From: Prosthecobacter sp. | Lineage (GTDB): Bacteria; Verrucomicrobiota; Verrucomicrobiia; Verrucomicrobiales; Verrucomicrobiaceae | Assembly: GCF_034366625.1 (NCBI RefSeq) | Contig: NZ_JAXMIH010000023.1 | Span: 186,001 to 250,000 of the forward strand | Length of the DNA stretch: 64,000 nt | Reading direction: 5' to 3' | Shown here: positions 45,280 to 54,568 of the stretch, piece after piece | Numbering within the stretch: the first letter of the stretch is position 1 | Layout of the letters: every line of letters begins with the position of its first letter | The notes under the pieces: model-generated | Seen by the model: only the letters and a program-made list of their open reading frames with translations | Database searches by the model: none | What the model was told of the DNA's origin: nothing | Translations under genes and position numbers: made by a program

Positions 45280-46530
45280 ATGCGCACTCTCCTTGTTCTC
45301 GCTCTCGCCACCACCGCCCTTGCCCAAACGCCCCGCCCCGGTGTGAACTACGACGAATCCAAAGTAGGTAACCACCCGCTGCCCGATTTAAAGCTCACCA
45401 CGGTTGAGGAGTGGACCAACAAACGCCGTCCTGAAATCCTGAAGCTTTTCGAGGTCCATGTCTTCGGCAAAACACCCACTAGCATCGGTACGCCCAAGTT
45501 TGAAGTCACTGCCACGAAGACGGATGCTCTCGGCGGTCTCGCCACGCGCAAATTCATCCACATCTCGCTGCCAGATCGGCCCGCATGGCCCGGCATGGAT
45601 GTAATGCTCTACACGCCCAATGCCACCAAGGCCGCGCCCTGCTTCGTCGGCCTCAGCTTCGGCGGCAACCACGCCGTCAGCAAAGAAACCGACGTTCCGC
45701 TCAACACTCGTTGGATGCGCGACAACAAAGAGAAGAACATCGTCAATCATCGTGCCACGGAAGCCTCACGCGGCACCGAAAGCAGCCGCTGGCCGCTCGA
45801 AATGATTCTCAAACGCGGCTTTGCCGTCGCCACCGCCTACTATGGCGACATCGAGCCTGACCACGCCGACGGCTGGAAGGAAGGACTGCGTGCCGCCGTC
45901 AGCAAAGATGGCGCGAACACGGTTTGGAAAGATGGCGAGTGGGGCGCCATCGGCGCTTGGTCTTGGGGGCTCAGCCGCATCGTTGATTACCTCGAAACCG
46001 ACCAGCTCATCGACTCCAAGCATCTCGCCGTCATCGGCCATTCACGTCTCGGCAAAACCTCTCTCTGGGCCGGAGCACAGGACAAACGCTTTGGCTTTGT
46101 GATCTCCAACAACTCCGGCGAAGGCGGAGCCGCTTTGATGCGCCGCGACTTCGGCGAAACCACCGCCATCATCACCAAGGCCTTCCCGCACTGGTTCACG
46201 CCCAAGTATGCGAGCTACGCCAACAACGCCGCCGCCTGTCCCATCGACATGCACATGCTCATCGCCCTCGCCGCGCCACGTCCCATCTACATCGCCAGCG
46301 CTGTCGAAGACCAGTGGGCCGATCCCAAGGGCGAATTCCTCTCCGGCAAGTTCGCCGATCCCGTGTATGCCCTGTTCGGCAAAAAAGGTGTCGTGGCTGA
46401 CGAACACCCCGCCATCGACACCCCTGTCGGCGATTTCATCGGCTACCACGTCCGCACCGGTAAACACGATGTCACCGACTTCGACTGGACCCAATACATG
46501 AACTTCGCCTCACGGCATTGGGTGAAGTGA
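45280..46530 (+). CDS. Secreted glucuronoyl esterase (CE15 family)
   Basis: Predicted 416 residues with a signal peptide (MRTLLVLALATTALAQ). Alpha/beta hydrolase with the CE15 signature GHSRLGK: nucleophile Ser255, acidic residue Glu281 (SNNSGEGG) and probable catalytic His396 (TGKHDVT). CE15 enzymes cleave ester links between glucuronic acid of xylan and lignin alcohols, so this fits plant-polymer degradation. Length (about 400 mature residues) matches bacterial members. It stands as a single forward gene ahead of the ROK kinase. Confidence 0.91.
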   Translation: MRTLLVLALATTALAQTPRPGVNYDESKVGNHPLPDLKLTTVEEWTNKRRPEILKLFEVHVFGKTPTSIGTPKFEVTATKTDALGGLATRKFIHISLPDRPAWPGMDVMLYTPNATKAAPCFVGLSFGGNHAVSKETDVPLNTRWMRDNKEKNIVNHRATEASRGTESSRWPLEMILKRGFAVATAYYGDIEPDHADGWKEGLRAAVSKDGANTVWKDGEWGAIGAWSWGLSRIVDYLETDQLIDSKHLAVIGHSRLGKTSLWAGAQDKRFGFVISNNSGEGGAALMRRDFGETTAIITKAFPHWFTPKYASYANNAAACPIDMHMLIALAAPRPIYIASAVEDQWADPKGEFLSGKFADPVYALFGKKGVVADEHPAIDTPVGDFIGYHVRTGKHDVTDFDWTQYMNFASRHWVK

Positions 46531-46591
46531 TTTCGACGCCCGTCAGAATGTCACTTGCCCATTTCGCCAAGCCCGTGTGTCTTGCGGGCGT

Positions 46592-47620
46592 ATGCCAGCT
46601 AAAAAAGCATCCAAAAAACCAGCCAAGGCCGCCAAAGCTCCGAAAAAACTCCGCAGCGTGCCGTTCTGGATCGGCTTCGATCTCGGTGGCACGAAGATGA
46701 TGGCCTCGGTGCTCGACGCGAACTACAACGTGCTCGGCTCCGCGCGCAAATCGACCAACGGTTCCGACGGTGCCGCCAAAGGACGCAACAAAATCGTCAA
46801 AGCCATTCATGAGGCGATTGCAGAGGCCGGAGTGAACCCCAAAGGCATCCAGGGCATCGGCATCGGTTGTCCCGGCCTCGTGAATCCGGAGAAGGGCATC
46901 CTGATTTTCGCCCCGAACCTCGGCTGGTCGAACATGGCGCTGCGCAAGCTGCTGCAAAGTGAGTTCAAGGCCCCGGTGGCCGTCTTGAATGATGTCGATG
47001 CCGGAACCTACGGTGAGTACGCCCTCGGCGCTGGCAAAGGCGCGCGTTCGCTGCTCGGTGTGTTTCCGGGCACGGGTGTGGGCGCTGGCTTCGTGTACAA
47101 TGGCCAGATCATCATGGGCCGCGCCATTTCAGCCATGGAACTCGGCAACATTCTGCTGCCCGGCACGCACATCGGCAGCCCGGTGTTTGGCACGGTCACG
47201 CTCGAGGACCTCACCAGCCGCCTCGCGCTCGCCTCGCAGGCCGGTCTCGCCTGCTACCGCGGCCAGCTTCCTGATCTCGACAAAAAGACCGAAGGCGCGC
47301 TCCGCAGCATCCGCAGCAAGTCGCTCGCCAACGCCTTCCGCAGCGGCGAGGACGCGGCGATGGTCATGTTCCGCAATTCCATCCGCTACCTCGGCATGGG
47401 CGTCGCCACGGTCGTCAATCTGCTCGCCCCGGACCGCATCACGCTCGGCGGCGGACTCGTCGAAGAACTCCCCGGCCTCTACCTGAACCTGCTCAAAGAA
47501 GAGGTCGATCGTTACGCCATTCCTGAACTCGCCAAAGGTGTGAAATATTCGCTCGCCAAACTCGGCGGCCAGGCCGTGGCCGCCGGTGCGGTGGCGTGGA
47601 TGCGCCATGAAAAGGAATGA
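46592..47620 (+). CDS. ROK-family sugar kinase without zinc motif, with lysine-rich N-terminal tail
   Basis: Predicted 342 residues from ATG 46592; an in-frame ATG at 46577 adds five. Residues 1-22 hold eight lysines (MPAKKASKKPAKAAKAPKK), then the ATP-binding GFDLGGTK, the ROK block GIGIGCPGLVNP and catalytic Asp in VLNDVDAGTYGE. The usual ROK zinc site (GHxxxxxxxxxCxCGxxGC) is replaced by MELGNILLPG without His or Cys. It phosphorylates a hexose, probably glucose, using ATP or perhaps polyphosphate. The latter is suggested by the downstream ppx/HD and ppk1 genes and by the zinc-motif loss also seen in polyphosphate glucokinases. Confidence 0.82.
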   Translation: MPAKKASKKPAKAAKAPKKLRSVPFWIGFDLGGTKMMASVLDANYNVLGSARKSTNGSDGAAKGRNKIVKAIHEAIAEAGVNPKGIQGIGIGCPGLVNPEKGILIFAPNLGWSNMALRKLLQSEFKAPVAVLNDVDAGTYGEYALGAGKGARSLLGVFPGTGVGAGFVYNGQIIMGRAISAMELGNILLPGTHIGSPVFGTVTLEDLTSRLALASQAGLACYRGQLPDLDKKTEGALRSIRSKSLANAFRSGEDAAMVMFRNSIRYLGMGVATVVNLLAPDRITLGGGLVEELPGLYLNLLKEEVDRYAIPELAKGVKYSLAKLGGQAVAAGAVAWMRHEKE

Positions 47621-47674
47621 CGAATCAACCCTCCATTTTGCGCCGTGCCATGACTCGTCAGCCATTCGTCATTT
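47617..47674. repeat. Inverted repeat AATGACGAAT between ROK and Ppx genes
   Basis: AATGACGAAT at 47617-47626 (covering the ROK stop) and ATTCGTCATT at 47665-47674 are exact complements 38 bases apart. A strong Shine-Dalgarno (AAGGAGG) follows before the next ATG. It could be a REP-like repeat or a hairpin that sets expression of the downstream genes. Confidence 0.5.
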
Positions 47675-47689
47675 CCAAGGAGGCCGCCC

Positions 47690-49246
47690 ATGAGTGACGT
47701 GACACCGCCGGTCGCATTTCAGTCTCCGCCCGAACACGCCGTCATCTACGTCGGCGCGGCCTCCGTGTCGCTCGTCATCGGCCGCAAGGATGACCGCGGC
47801 CAGTTCATCCGCATCGAAAGCCTCGACCGCCCGCTGCCCGTCGCGCGCGACATCTTCCGCGCCCGCAGCATCTCGCGCAACACGGTCGATCAGGCCGCGG
47901 CCATCTTGCGCGACTATCTGCAAACGATGCGTGAGTACGGCATCCCATCCTCGCAGTTGCGTTTGTTCACCACGAACATCCTCGCCGAGGCCTCCAACCA
48001 CGAAATTTTCCTCAACCGCCTTCAGGTTCACAGCGGCGTCATCCCCAGCCTCATCGACGACGGCAACATGACCCGCCTCGTCTATCAGATCGCCCAGCGC
48101 CTGCTGTTAAAGAATCCCATGCTGGCCAAGGGCAACACGTTTGTCTCCCACATCGGCCCCGGCAACACGCGCGCGATTTACTTCCAGCAGGGCCGCCTCG
48201 CCGCTTACAGCAACTACCGCCTCGGTATCTTCCGTGCGCGCGAGGCCGTCGCCACGCCCGATGATGAGGCACCGCAGCAGATGCTGCATCTCGAAGAGCA
48301 CATTCGTGGCGTCGTCGATCACCTCGCGCAGGATTATTCCGACGTGCAAATCGACCATCACGTCGCCATCGGCGCGGAAATTCAAAGCGTCGCGCCGCGT
48401 CTCGGCAAAGCACGCCACGGCGCTCACCGCGTGCTGGAAGACGGCCTCTCCCGTCTCACTGACAAACTCGCGCGCCTCACGCCCGACGAGCTCGTGCGCG
48501 AGCTGCACCTGCACTACACCGGCGCCGAGGGCATCGTGCCCGCCTTGCAGACCAATCTCGCCCTCGCCCGCCGCTTCGGCGATGACTCGCTCTGGGTTCC
48601 CGAAGGCGATTTCCAGCTCGAACTCATGCTCGATCTGATGACCTCCGGCTCGCGCACCGCGATCTTCCAGGAGGAGGTCATGCAGGCCGCGTGTGAGATC
48701 GGCCTGCGCTACAAAACCGACCGCAAACACGCCGATCACGTCGCCGGCTTCTCTCGCCAGCTCTTTCGTGAGCTGCAGCACCTACACAGTCTCGATCCCA
48801 AGTATGAGCTCGTCCTCCGCGTCGCCGCCACGTTGCATGAGGTCGGCATGTTCATCAGCCCGCGCGAGCATCACAAGCACAGCCTCTACATCCTGCTGAA
48901 CACCGAAATCTTCGGCCTCAGCAGCCAGGACCGAGAAATGGTGGCCCTGCTTGCCCGCTATCATCGCCGCTACAATCCCGAGCCGAATCACCCGCACTTC
49001 TCCGATCTCACACGTGAAGAGCGCATGATCGTTCTCAAACTCGCCGCCCTGCTGCGCCTCGCCGATTCACTCGACCGCAGCCACGCCCAGCGCATCAAAT
49101 CCATCCAGCTCCGCCCCGAAGGCTCACGTCTCATCGTGCTGACCCAGGGCGCTGACGATACCACCGTCGAGCAGATTGCCATCGACTCCAAGTGCGACCT
49201 CTTCCGCGAAATTTACGGTTATGACATCCTCCTCGCCAAATCCTGA
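47690..49246 (+). CDS. Ppx/GppA-family phosphatase with C-terminal HD domain
   Basis: Predicted 518 residues with a well-placed AAGGAGG site upstream. The N-terminal part is an actin-like Ppx/GppA domain (VIYVGAASVSLVIG, SLDRPLPVARDIF, LRLFTTNILAEASN), and the C-terminal part (about 320-500) is HD-like with LHEVGMFISPREHHKHSLYIL. The function is exopolyphosphate or (p)ppGpp pentaphosphate hydrolysis. The core of the first domain departs from canonical Ppx (VGAASVSL for the usual DxGSNSxR-like loop), so activity should not be assumed. It overlaps ppk1 by 26 bases, indicating translational coupling. Confidence 0.87.
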   Translation: MSDVTPPVAFQSPPEHAVIYVGAASVSLVIGRKDDRGQFIRIESLDRPLPVARDIFRARSISRNTVDQAAAILRDYLQTMREYGIPSSQLRLFTTNILAEASNHEIFLNRLQVHSGVIPSLIDDGNMTRLVYQIAQRLLLKNPMLAKGNTFVSHIGPGNTRAIYFQQGRLAAYSNYRLGIFRAREAVATPDDEAPQQMLHLEEHIRGVVDHLAQDYSDVQIDHHVAIGAEIQSVAPRLGKARHGAHRVLEDGLSRLTDKLARLTPDELVRELHLHYTGAEGIVPALQTNLALARRFGDDSLWVPEGDFQLELMLDLMTSGSRTAIFQEEVMQAACEIGLRYKTDRKHADHVAGFSRQLFRELQHLHSLDPKYELVLRVAATLHEVGMFISPREHHKHSLYILLNTEIFGLSSQDREMVALLARYHRRYNPEPNHPHFSDLTREERMIVLKLAALLRLADSLDRSHAQRIKSIQLRPEGSRLIVLTQGADDTTVEQIAIDSKCDLFREIYGYDILLAKS

Positions 49247-51359
49247 TCCACGTCCCGCACCGCCGAAGCTGCGCCTGACCGAGGAGCATTTCATCAACCG
49301 TGAGCTGAGCTGGCTCGCGTTTAACTCCCGCGTGCTCGATGAAGCCGCGCGTGCCGATCTGCCCGTGCTCGAACGCGTGAAGTTCCTCGCCATCACCGCC
49401 TCGAACCTTGATGAGTTCTTCATGGTCCGCGTCGGCGGCCTCCAGCTCCTGCGCGAGCAGGGCCTCCGCGCGCGTGACAGCGCCGGGCTCACGCCCACGC
49501 AGCAGTGGGAACAGATTCATCAGCATGCCGCCGCCTTCGTCGCCCGTCAGTATGACATCCTAAATCAGCAGCTCATGCCGCTGTTACTGGAAAAAGGCAT
49601 CCGCCGCCTCCCCATCGCCGATCTCACTCCCGCGCAGCGCACACATCTGCGCGAGTACTTTGACGAGCACATCTTCCCGGTGCTTTCGCCCGTCGTGATT
49701 GATGATGCAGGTGCCCGCGCGGCCATCCCGGCTCTCAACATCGTCCTGCTGTGTACCGTCAGCAGCACCGAGAAACGCCACGTTTTGCTGCCTCTCCCGG
49801 CCAACCTGCCGCGCCATGTCGTCGTCCCTGATCCTGATGGCGGCCAGCATCTCTACGTGAACCTCGAAGATGTGGTCACACTGTTCATCGGCGAGTTTTT
49901 CCCTGCTGAAAAAGTCTCCATACCCGCCCGCTTCCGCGTCAGCCGCAACACTGACATCACCGTCGATGACGAAAGCGCCTTCGACCTCGCCAGCGAGATG
50001 GAGGAAGTGCTCGAAATGCGGCTCAAAAGCCCCGCCATCCGCATCGAGATCGAATCCGGCGCCTCGCGCGATCACACGCGCATCATCCGTGATCTTTGCG
50101 GCGCGAAAACCGCGCAGGTCTATGACATTCCTGGTGAACTCGATCTTCGCGCCTGCTTCCAGATCGCCGGCATATCCGGCTTCGATGAATTGAAGGTCGA
50201 GTCATGGGAGAGCCATGCCAGCACTGCGATCACGCCCGGCGAGAGCATCTTTGATGCGATCAAACGTGGCGACATCCTGCTGCACCATCCGTATGAGAGC
50301 TTCGATCCCGTGCTCGCGCTCGTCGAAGAGGCCGCCGCTGATCCAAACGTCATCGCCATCAAGCAGATCCTCTACCGCACCGCGAAGAACAGCCGCATCA
50401 TCTCCGCCTTGATCCGTGCCGCGGAGGCCGGCAAGCACGTCACTGTGCTGGTGGAATTGAAAGCGCGCTTCGATGAGGCCCGCAATCTCGAACGTGCCGC
50501 CGATCTCATCAATGCGGGCGCTCAAATCATCTACGGCGTCGCCGGTTTGAAGACACACGCCAAGGTCTGCCTCGTCATGCGCCGCGAATCCGGCCACATG
50601 ACGCGCTACATGCACTTCGGCACCGGCAACTACAACGAGGCCACCTCGAAGCTCTACACCGACATCAGCCTGCTCACCTGCCGCGCAGAATTCGGCGCAG
50701 ACGCCTCCGCCTTTTTCAACACCGTCACCGGTCGTTCCCGCTTCGTGCATTTCAACAAGCTCAGCATGGCGCCCTACGGCCTGCGCGAGCGCCTCGTCTC
50801 CATGATCCGTAGCGAAACCGAACGCGCCCGTCAGGGCGAGGCCGCCGAGATCATGCTCAAGATGAACGCCCTCGAAGACCGCCAGATGATCGAGGCGCTC
50901 TACGAGGCCTCGCAGGCTGGTGTGAAGATCCGCCTCAACGTGCGCGGCATCTGCTGCCTGCGCCCCGGCATCAAAGGCATCAGCGAAAACATCAGCGTCG
51001 TCAGCATCATCGACCGCTATCTGGAGCACGCCCGCATCTTCTGGTTCCGTCAGGGCGGCAAGCCCGCCGTCTTCATCGCCAGCGCTGACTTCATGAACCG
51101 CAATCTCTCGAAGCGCGTCGAGCTTCTCACGCCCGTCGAAGACAAGGAGGCCCGCAAACGCCTGCTGCACATCCTCGAAACCCACTTCGCCGACACCGCC
51201 CGTGGCCGCACCCTGAAATCCGACGCCACCTGGCACCTCCCCCACGTCACCGCAGCTAAATCCCGCCGCTCCCAGGAACAATTCGCCCGCGAAATGGCCA
51301 AGCGTGCGCGGCAGGCGAATGAATCACCCGACGTTCTCGTGCCGCATACGCCAAAATAA
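49221..51359 (+). CDS. ppk1: Polyphosphate kinase 1
   Basis: Predicted 712 residues from ATG 49221, inside the end of the Ppx/HD gene; usual PPK1 length is about 690-720. It polymerises the gamma-phosphate of ATP into polyphosphate. It opens FINRELSWLAFNSRVL, the diagnostic N-terminal block. The autophosphorylated His is His446 in GLKTHAKVCLV, and the second conserved His lies in DRYLEHARIFWF; ILLHHPYESFDPV is also present. The arrangement puts polyphosphate synthesis and breakdown in one coupled unit. Confidence 0.97.
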   Translation: MTSSSPNPDPRPAPPKLRLTEEHFINRELSWLAFNSRVLDEAARADLPVLERVKFLAITASNLDEFFMVRVGGLQLLREQGLRARDSAGLTPTQQWEQIHQHAAAFVARQYDILNQQLMPLLLEKGIRRLPIADLTPAQRTHLREYFDEHIFPVLSPVVIDDAGARAAIPALNIVLLCTVSSTEKRHVLLPLPANLPRHVVVPDPDGGQHLYVNLEDVVTLFIGEFFPAEKVSIPARFRVSRNTDITVDDESAFDLASEMEEVLEMRLKSPAIRIEIESGASRDHTRIIRDLCGAKTAQVYDIPGELDLRACFQIAGISGFDELKVESWESHASTAITPGESIFDAIKRGDILLHHPYESFDPVLALVEEAAADPNVIAIKQILYRTAKNSRIISALIRAAEAGKHVTVLVELKARFDEARNLERAADLINAGAQIIYGVAGLKTHAKVCLVMRRESGHMTRYMHFGTGNYNEATSKLYTDISLLTCRAEFGADASAFFNTVTGRSRFVHFNKLSMAPYGLRERLVSMIRSETERARQGEAAEIMLKMNALEDRQMIEALYEASQAGVKIRLNVRGICCLRPGIKGISENISVVSIIDRYLEHARIFWFRQGGKPAVFIASADFMNRNLSKRVELLTPVEDKEARKRLLHILETHFADTARGRTLKSDATWHLPHVTAAKSRRSQEQFAREMAKRARQANESPDVLVPHTPK

Positions 51360-51360
51360 G

Positions 51361-52095
51361 TCACACCACCGGCCACAGCGCCTTGTAAACCAGCGCCCCG
51401 ATGATGCCGCCAATGGCTGGACCGATCACCGGAATCCATGCATAGCCCCAGTCAGAGCTGCCTTTGCCGGGAATTGGCAGCACGAAGTGCGCAAGGCGTG
51501 GGCCGAGATCGCGGGCGGGATTGATGGCATAGCCAGTGGGGCCGCCGAGGGACAAACCGATCGACCACACGAGCATGCCGACGAGCGCAGGGCCGAAGCC
51601 TTTGTCGAAGCCGGAGTTGGGGACCAGATTCGCGGGCGACAGGATCGCCAGCACGCCGAGCACGAGCACGGCGGTGCCGATGATTTCGCAGATCACATTG
51701 CCCACGGTGTGGCGGATCGCCGGACCGGTGCAGAAGACGGCAAGTTTGGCCCCTTGATCGTCAGTGACCTTCCAATGCGGCAGATAGGCCAGCCAGACAA
51801 GCACGCCGCCGAGGAACGCGCCCGCCATCTGCGCAGCGATGTAGCCGGGCACCAGCGCCCACTCGAATTTTCCAATCGCGGCCATGCCCAGCGTCACCGC
51901 CGGGTTCAAATGCGCGCCGCTGATGGCTCCGGTGCAGTAAACGGCCACCGCCACGGCAAAGCCCCAGCCGGCGGTGATGACAATCCAGCCCGCATTGTTC
52001 CCCTTCGTCTGCTTGAGCACCACATTCGCGACGACACCGTCGCCGAGGAGAATGAGGATCATCGTGCCGAGGAGTTCTGCGAGATTGGCGGACAT
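51361..52095 (-). CDS. glpF: Aquaglyceroporin (glycerol facilitator family)
   Basis: Predicted 244 residues from ATG 52095 (MSANLAELLGTMILILLGDG); upstream in-frame codons to 52155 are leader. Six TM helices with the two pore motifs NPA (AHLNPAVTLG) and NPAR (INPARDLGPR). The Asp after the second motif (NPARD) marks the glycerol-conducting branch rather than water-only channels. It faces ppk1 with a one-base gap. No glycerol kinase or dehydrogenase is adjacent. Confidence 0.92.
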   Translation of the reverse strand: MSANLAELLGTMILILLGDGVVANVVLKQTKGNNAGWIVITAGWGFAVAVAVYCTGAISGAHLNPAVTLGMAAIGKFEWALVPGYIAAQMAGAFLGGVLVWLAYLPHWKVTDDQGAKLAVFCTGPAIRHTVGNVICEIIGTAVLVLGVLAILSPANLVPNSGFDKGFGPALVGMLVWSIGLSLGGPTGYAINPARDLGPRLAHFVLPIPGKGSSDWGYAWIPVIGPAIGGIIGALVYKALWPVV

Positions 52096-52159
52096 GGCGG
52101 TGGTAGGATGGATTGAATTTCCGCGCAGGCTATCGGGCCGTGTGAAAAAGGGCAAGACT

Positions 52160-53638
52160 CTATTCCGCCCGGGCCGCTTTCAGCCGCTCGTCATCGAGAT
52201 CCAGCCGATACAGGAGCTGGTTGTAGTCGTAGCGCGGTGTGGCGACAGGATTGCCGGAGAATGTCTCCGCATAGGTGCCTTGGAAGTAAATGATCCGGCC
52301 ATCCTGCTGGTCGAAGAACGCATGATGACTCGGGTTGTAGAAGCTGTATTTCGGATGCGTGGCGATTTTCACCGCCTTGCGCCACGGACCTTCGATCTGT
52401 TTTGCCTCCAGATACCAAATCTCGCCGAGATACGAAACGTCACCACCTTCCTGCACAGCGATCATGACCCAGCGCTCACGGTGCTTGTTCCAATGCACGC
52501 TGCCGGCATGCAGCAGCACGCGCTTGCCCGTCTGCGCATCCACCACCTGCATGCGCGCCTTTTCCAGCGGCATTTTTTTGGCAGCGATGAGCTTCTCCTC
52601 GTCCTTCTGAGACGTGGGCGGCAACGAGCTCTGCCAGACGTAATCGCCATGCTCCGTGGACCAGGCCAGCGCCTCGTAGCTGGAGGTGTTTTGCACCGAA
52701 TCGTAGTCCGCTTTCACGCGCGTCTGGCAGAATGGCGCGGCAAAGTGAATCCAGTCGCCATCCGCGCCCTTCACACGCACGGCATTGTGTCGCGGATGCT
52801 GCCATTCAAACTCGTCTCCCAGCACGGTGATGCGGCGGAAGCGCTCGGTGGATTCATCAAGCTCCGCAAGGCCATGCTCCAGCCGCTTGCCGAGATCACG
52901 CCAGCGCGAGTAATGCGCCATGAGATGCTCCTTGTTGGCCGCATCCATCACCGTGTGCATGCCGAACAACCACACGACGCCGGGTTCTTCGACCGGCAGC
53001 ATCTTGGCCACGGCATCCTTGTCATCAGTGATGTATTCAAAGTGAATGCCGTGCTCGGGATCGAGGCCTCCCTTGTCCGGCGGATCGCTCCATGCGGCGG
53101 TGGAATGGAAATTGCCCAGCGGGTAGTTCGGCCACTGCGTGTCGCCGAAGATCCAGAAGTAGCGCCCCTTCCATGGCACCACCTGCACCGAGTCCTGGCC
53201 CATGACATCCGCGAAAAGGTTCGGCCGGGGCAGGGGAACCTCATGCCCCAGCAGCGTGCTGTCGCGATAAATGCCCTGTCCGGTGAGCCGACACATGCGT
53301 TCGGCGATGTTCGTGCGCAACACCTTCACCTCCGCCGTTTTTCCAGACACGGGAGTCAGCTTCACCCCCGCAAAACCAAAACCGTCCTTCGGCAGCGCAT
53401 AGCCCGGCCCCTCGACGCCGAAATAGACCACGCGATTCATCAAACCCGGTTCGTTGAAGGCGATCCAGCCCGCGCTGTCCGTCGTCAGCGCGATGTGATT
53501 GGTTGTTTTCAGCGTGATCAGCGGCACACCGCGTCCCGTGGTCTCATCCACCACATGAATGCCAAAATAATCCTCCGGCGCGGCTGAGACAGTCAGCGGC
53601 AGCAGTGTGCAAACGAAGAAAAACAAGCGGAATGGCAT
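52160..53638 (-). CDS. Secreted beta-rich protein of unknown function (possible glycosidase-like propeller)
   Basis: Predicted 492 residues with a signal peptide (MPFRLFFFVCTLLPLTVSAAP). Residues about 20-110 look like a carboxypeptidase-regulatory/beta-sandwich domain (FGIHVVDETTGRGVPLITL). The remainder has the repeated Trp/Tyr-rich strands of a five-bladed propeller (GRYFWIFGDTQWP, WVMIAVQEGG, LGEIWYLEAKQIEGPWRKAVKI), resembling DUF4185/GH43-type folds. No catalytic acid set could be assigned. It is divergent from the TatD gene at 53727. Confidence 0.7.
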   Translation of the reverse strand: MPFRLFFFVCTLLPLTVSAAPEDYFGIHVVDETTGRGVPLITLKTTNHIALTTDSAGWIAFNEPGLMNRVVYFGVEGPGYALPKDGFGFAGVKLTPVSGKTAEVKVLRTNIAERMCRLTGQGIYRDSTLLGHEVPLPRPNLFADVMGQDSVQVVPWKGRYFWIFGDTQWPNYPLGNFHSTAAWSDPPDKGGLDPEHGIHFEYITDDKDAVAKMLPVEEPGVVWLFGMHTVMDAANKEHLMAHYSRWRDLGKRLEHGLAELDESTERFRRITVLGDEFEWQHPRHNAVRVKGADGDWIHFAAPFCQTRVKADYDSVQNTSSYEALAWSTEHGDYVWQSSLPPTSQKDEEKLIAAKKMPLEKARMQVVDAQTGKRVLLHAGSVHWNKHRERWVMIAVQEGGDVSYLGEIWYLEAKQIEGPWRKAVKIATHPKYSFYNPSHHAFFDQQDGRIIYFQGTYAETFSGNPVATPRYDYNQLLYRLDLDDERLKAARAE

Positions 53639-53726
53639 GCTGCTGGTGTATCACCAACCACGGGGGCGGGAAAAGGACAAATTCGTGACGCTTGACACCC
53701 GGAAGACGCATGCGAAGGCGCAGGGC

Positions 53727-54518
53727 ATGTTTTTCGACACGCACACCCACCTCGGCAGCAAGCAGTTTGATCACGACCTCCCCGCCGTGCTCGAACGCGC
53801 ACGCGCCGCAAGCATCACGCGCATGGTCGCGCCTGCCACCGATCTCGAAAACGCGCGCAAGCTGCTCGCCATCGCCGAACACGAGCCGGATGTGCGCGTG
53901 GCGGTCGGAATTCATCCTTGTGATGCAGACACGATCTCCGGCACCGCTTGGATCGACGAATTGCGCGAGCTTGCAGAGCATCCGAAGGTCTGCGCCATCG
54001 GCGAAATCGGCCTCGATTACTTTCATGCGCCACCGGAGGGCTTCACACTCGATGCTTGGAAGGCGCATCAGGCCCAGGTGCTCACGGCGCAACTCGAACT
54101 CGCAGCGGAAGTGAAGCTGAATGTGATTCTGCACAATCGTGAGAGCTGGGAGGATCTCACCGCGCTTGTGCTGCCGTTCAGAGATCGCCTGCGTGGTGTG
54201 TTTCACTGCTTCACCGGCACCATTGAGCAGGCACAGCCGCTGCTGGAGCGCGGGCACCTCATTTCCTTCACCGGCATCGTCAGTTTCAAAAACGCCGGAG
54301 TCATCGCGGAAACAGCCCGTGTGGTGCCCGCTTGCAGCTACATGATCGAAACCGACGCACCCTATCTCGCACCCGTGCCGTATCGCGGCAAACGCTGTGA
54401 ACCGGCCTATGTGGCGGACACGGCGCGTGCCATCGCCGCGCTACGCGATGAATCGGTCGAGCAGGTGGCTGCAGACACGACCCGCAATGCGCTCGATTTC
54501 TTCCGTGGCTGGGATTGA
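53727..54518 (+). CDS. TatD family metal-dependent hydrolase (DNase)
   Basis: Predicted 263 residues from ATG 53727 (MFFDTHTHLGSKQFDHDL); codons back to 53607 are non-conserved. Metal ligands DTHTHL, GEIGLDYF, ILHNRE, FHCFTG and ETDAPYL are all as in E. coli TatD/YcfH. It is probably a cytoplasmic deoxyribonuclease with roles in DNA repair or quality control. It is the more typical of the two TatD proteins here. Confidence 0.93.
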   Translation: MFFDTHTHLGSKQFDHDLPAVLERARAASITRMVAPATDLENARKLLAIAEHEPDVRVAVGIHPCDADTISGTAWIDELRELAEHPKVCAIGEIGLDYFHAPPEGFTLDAWKAHQAQVLTAQLELAAEVKLNVILHNRESWEDLTALVLPFRDRLRGVFHCFTGTIEQAQPLLERGHLISFTGIVSFKNAGVIAETARVVPACSYMIETDAPYLAPVPYRGKRCEPAYVADTARAIAALRDESVEQVAADTTRNALDFFRGWD

Positions 54519-54568
54519 CCTCCTGCGAAAGCATTCCAGACTCAGGCACGTTCACTGCCACCACCACC

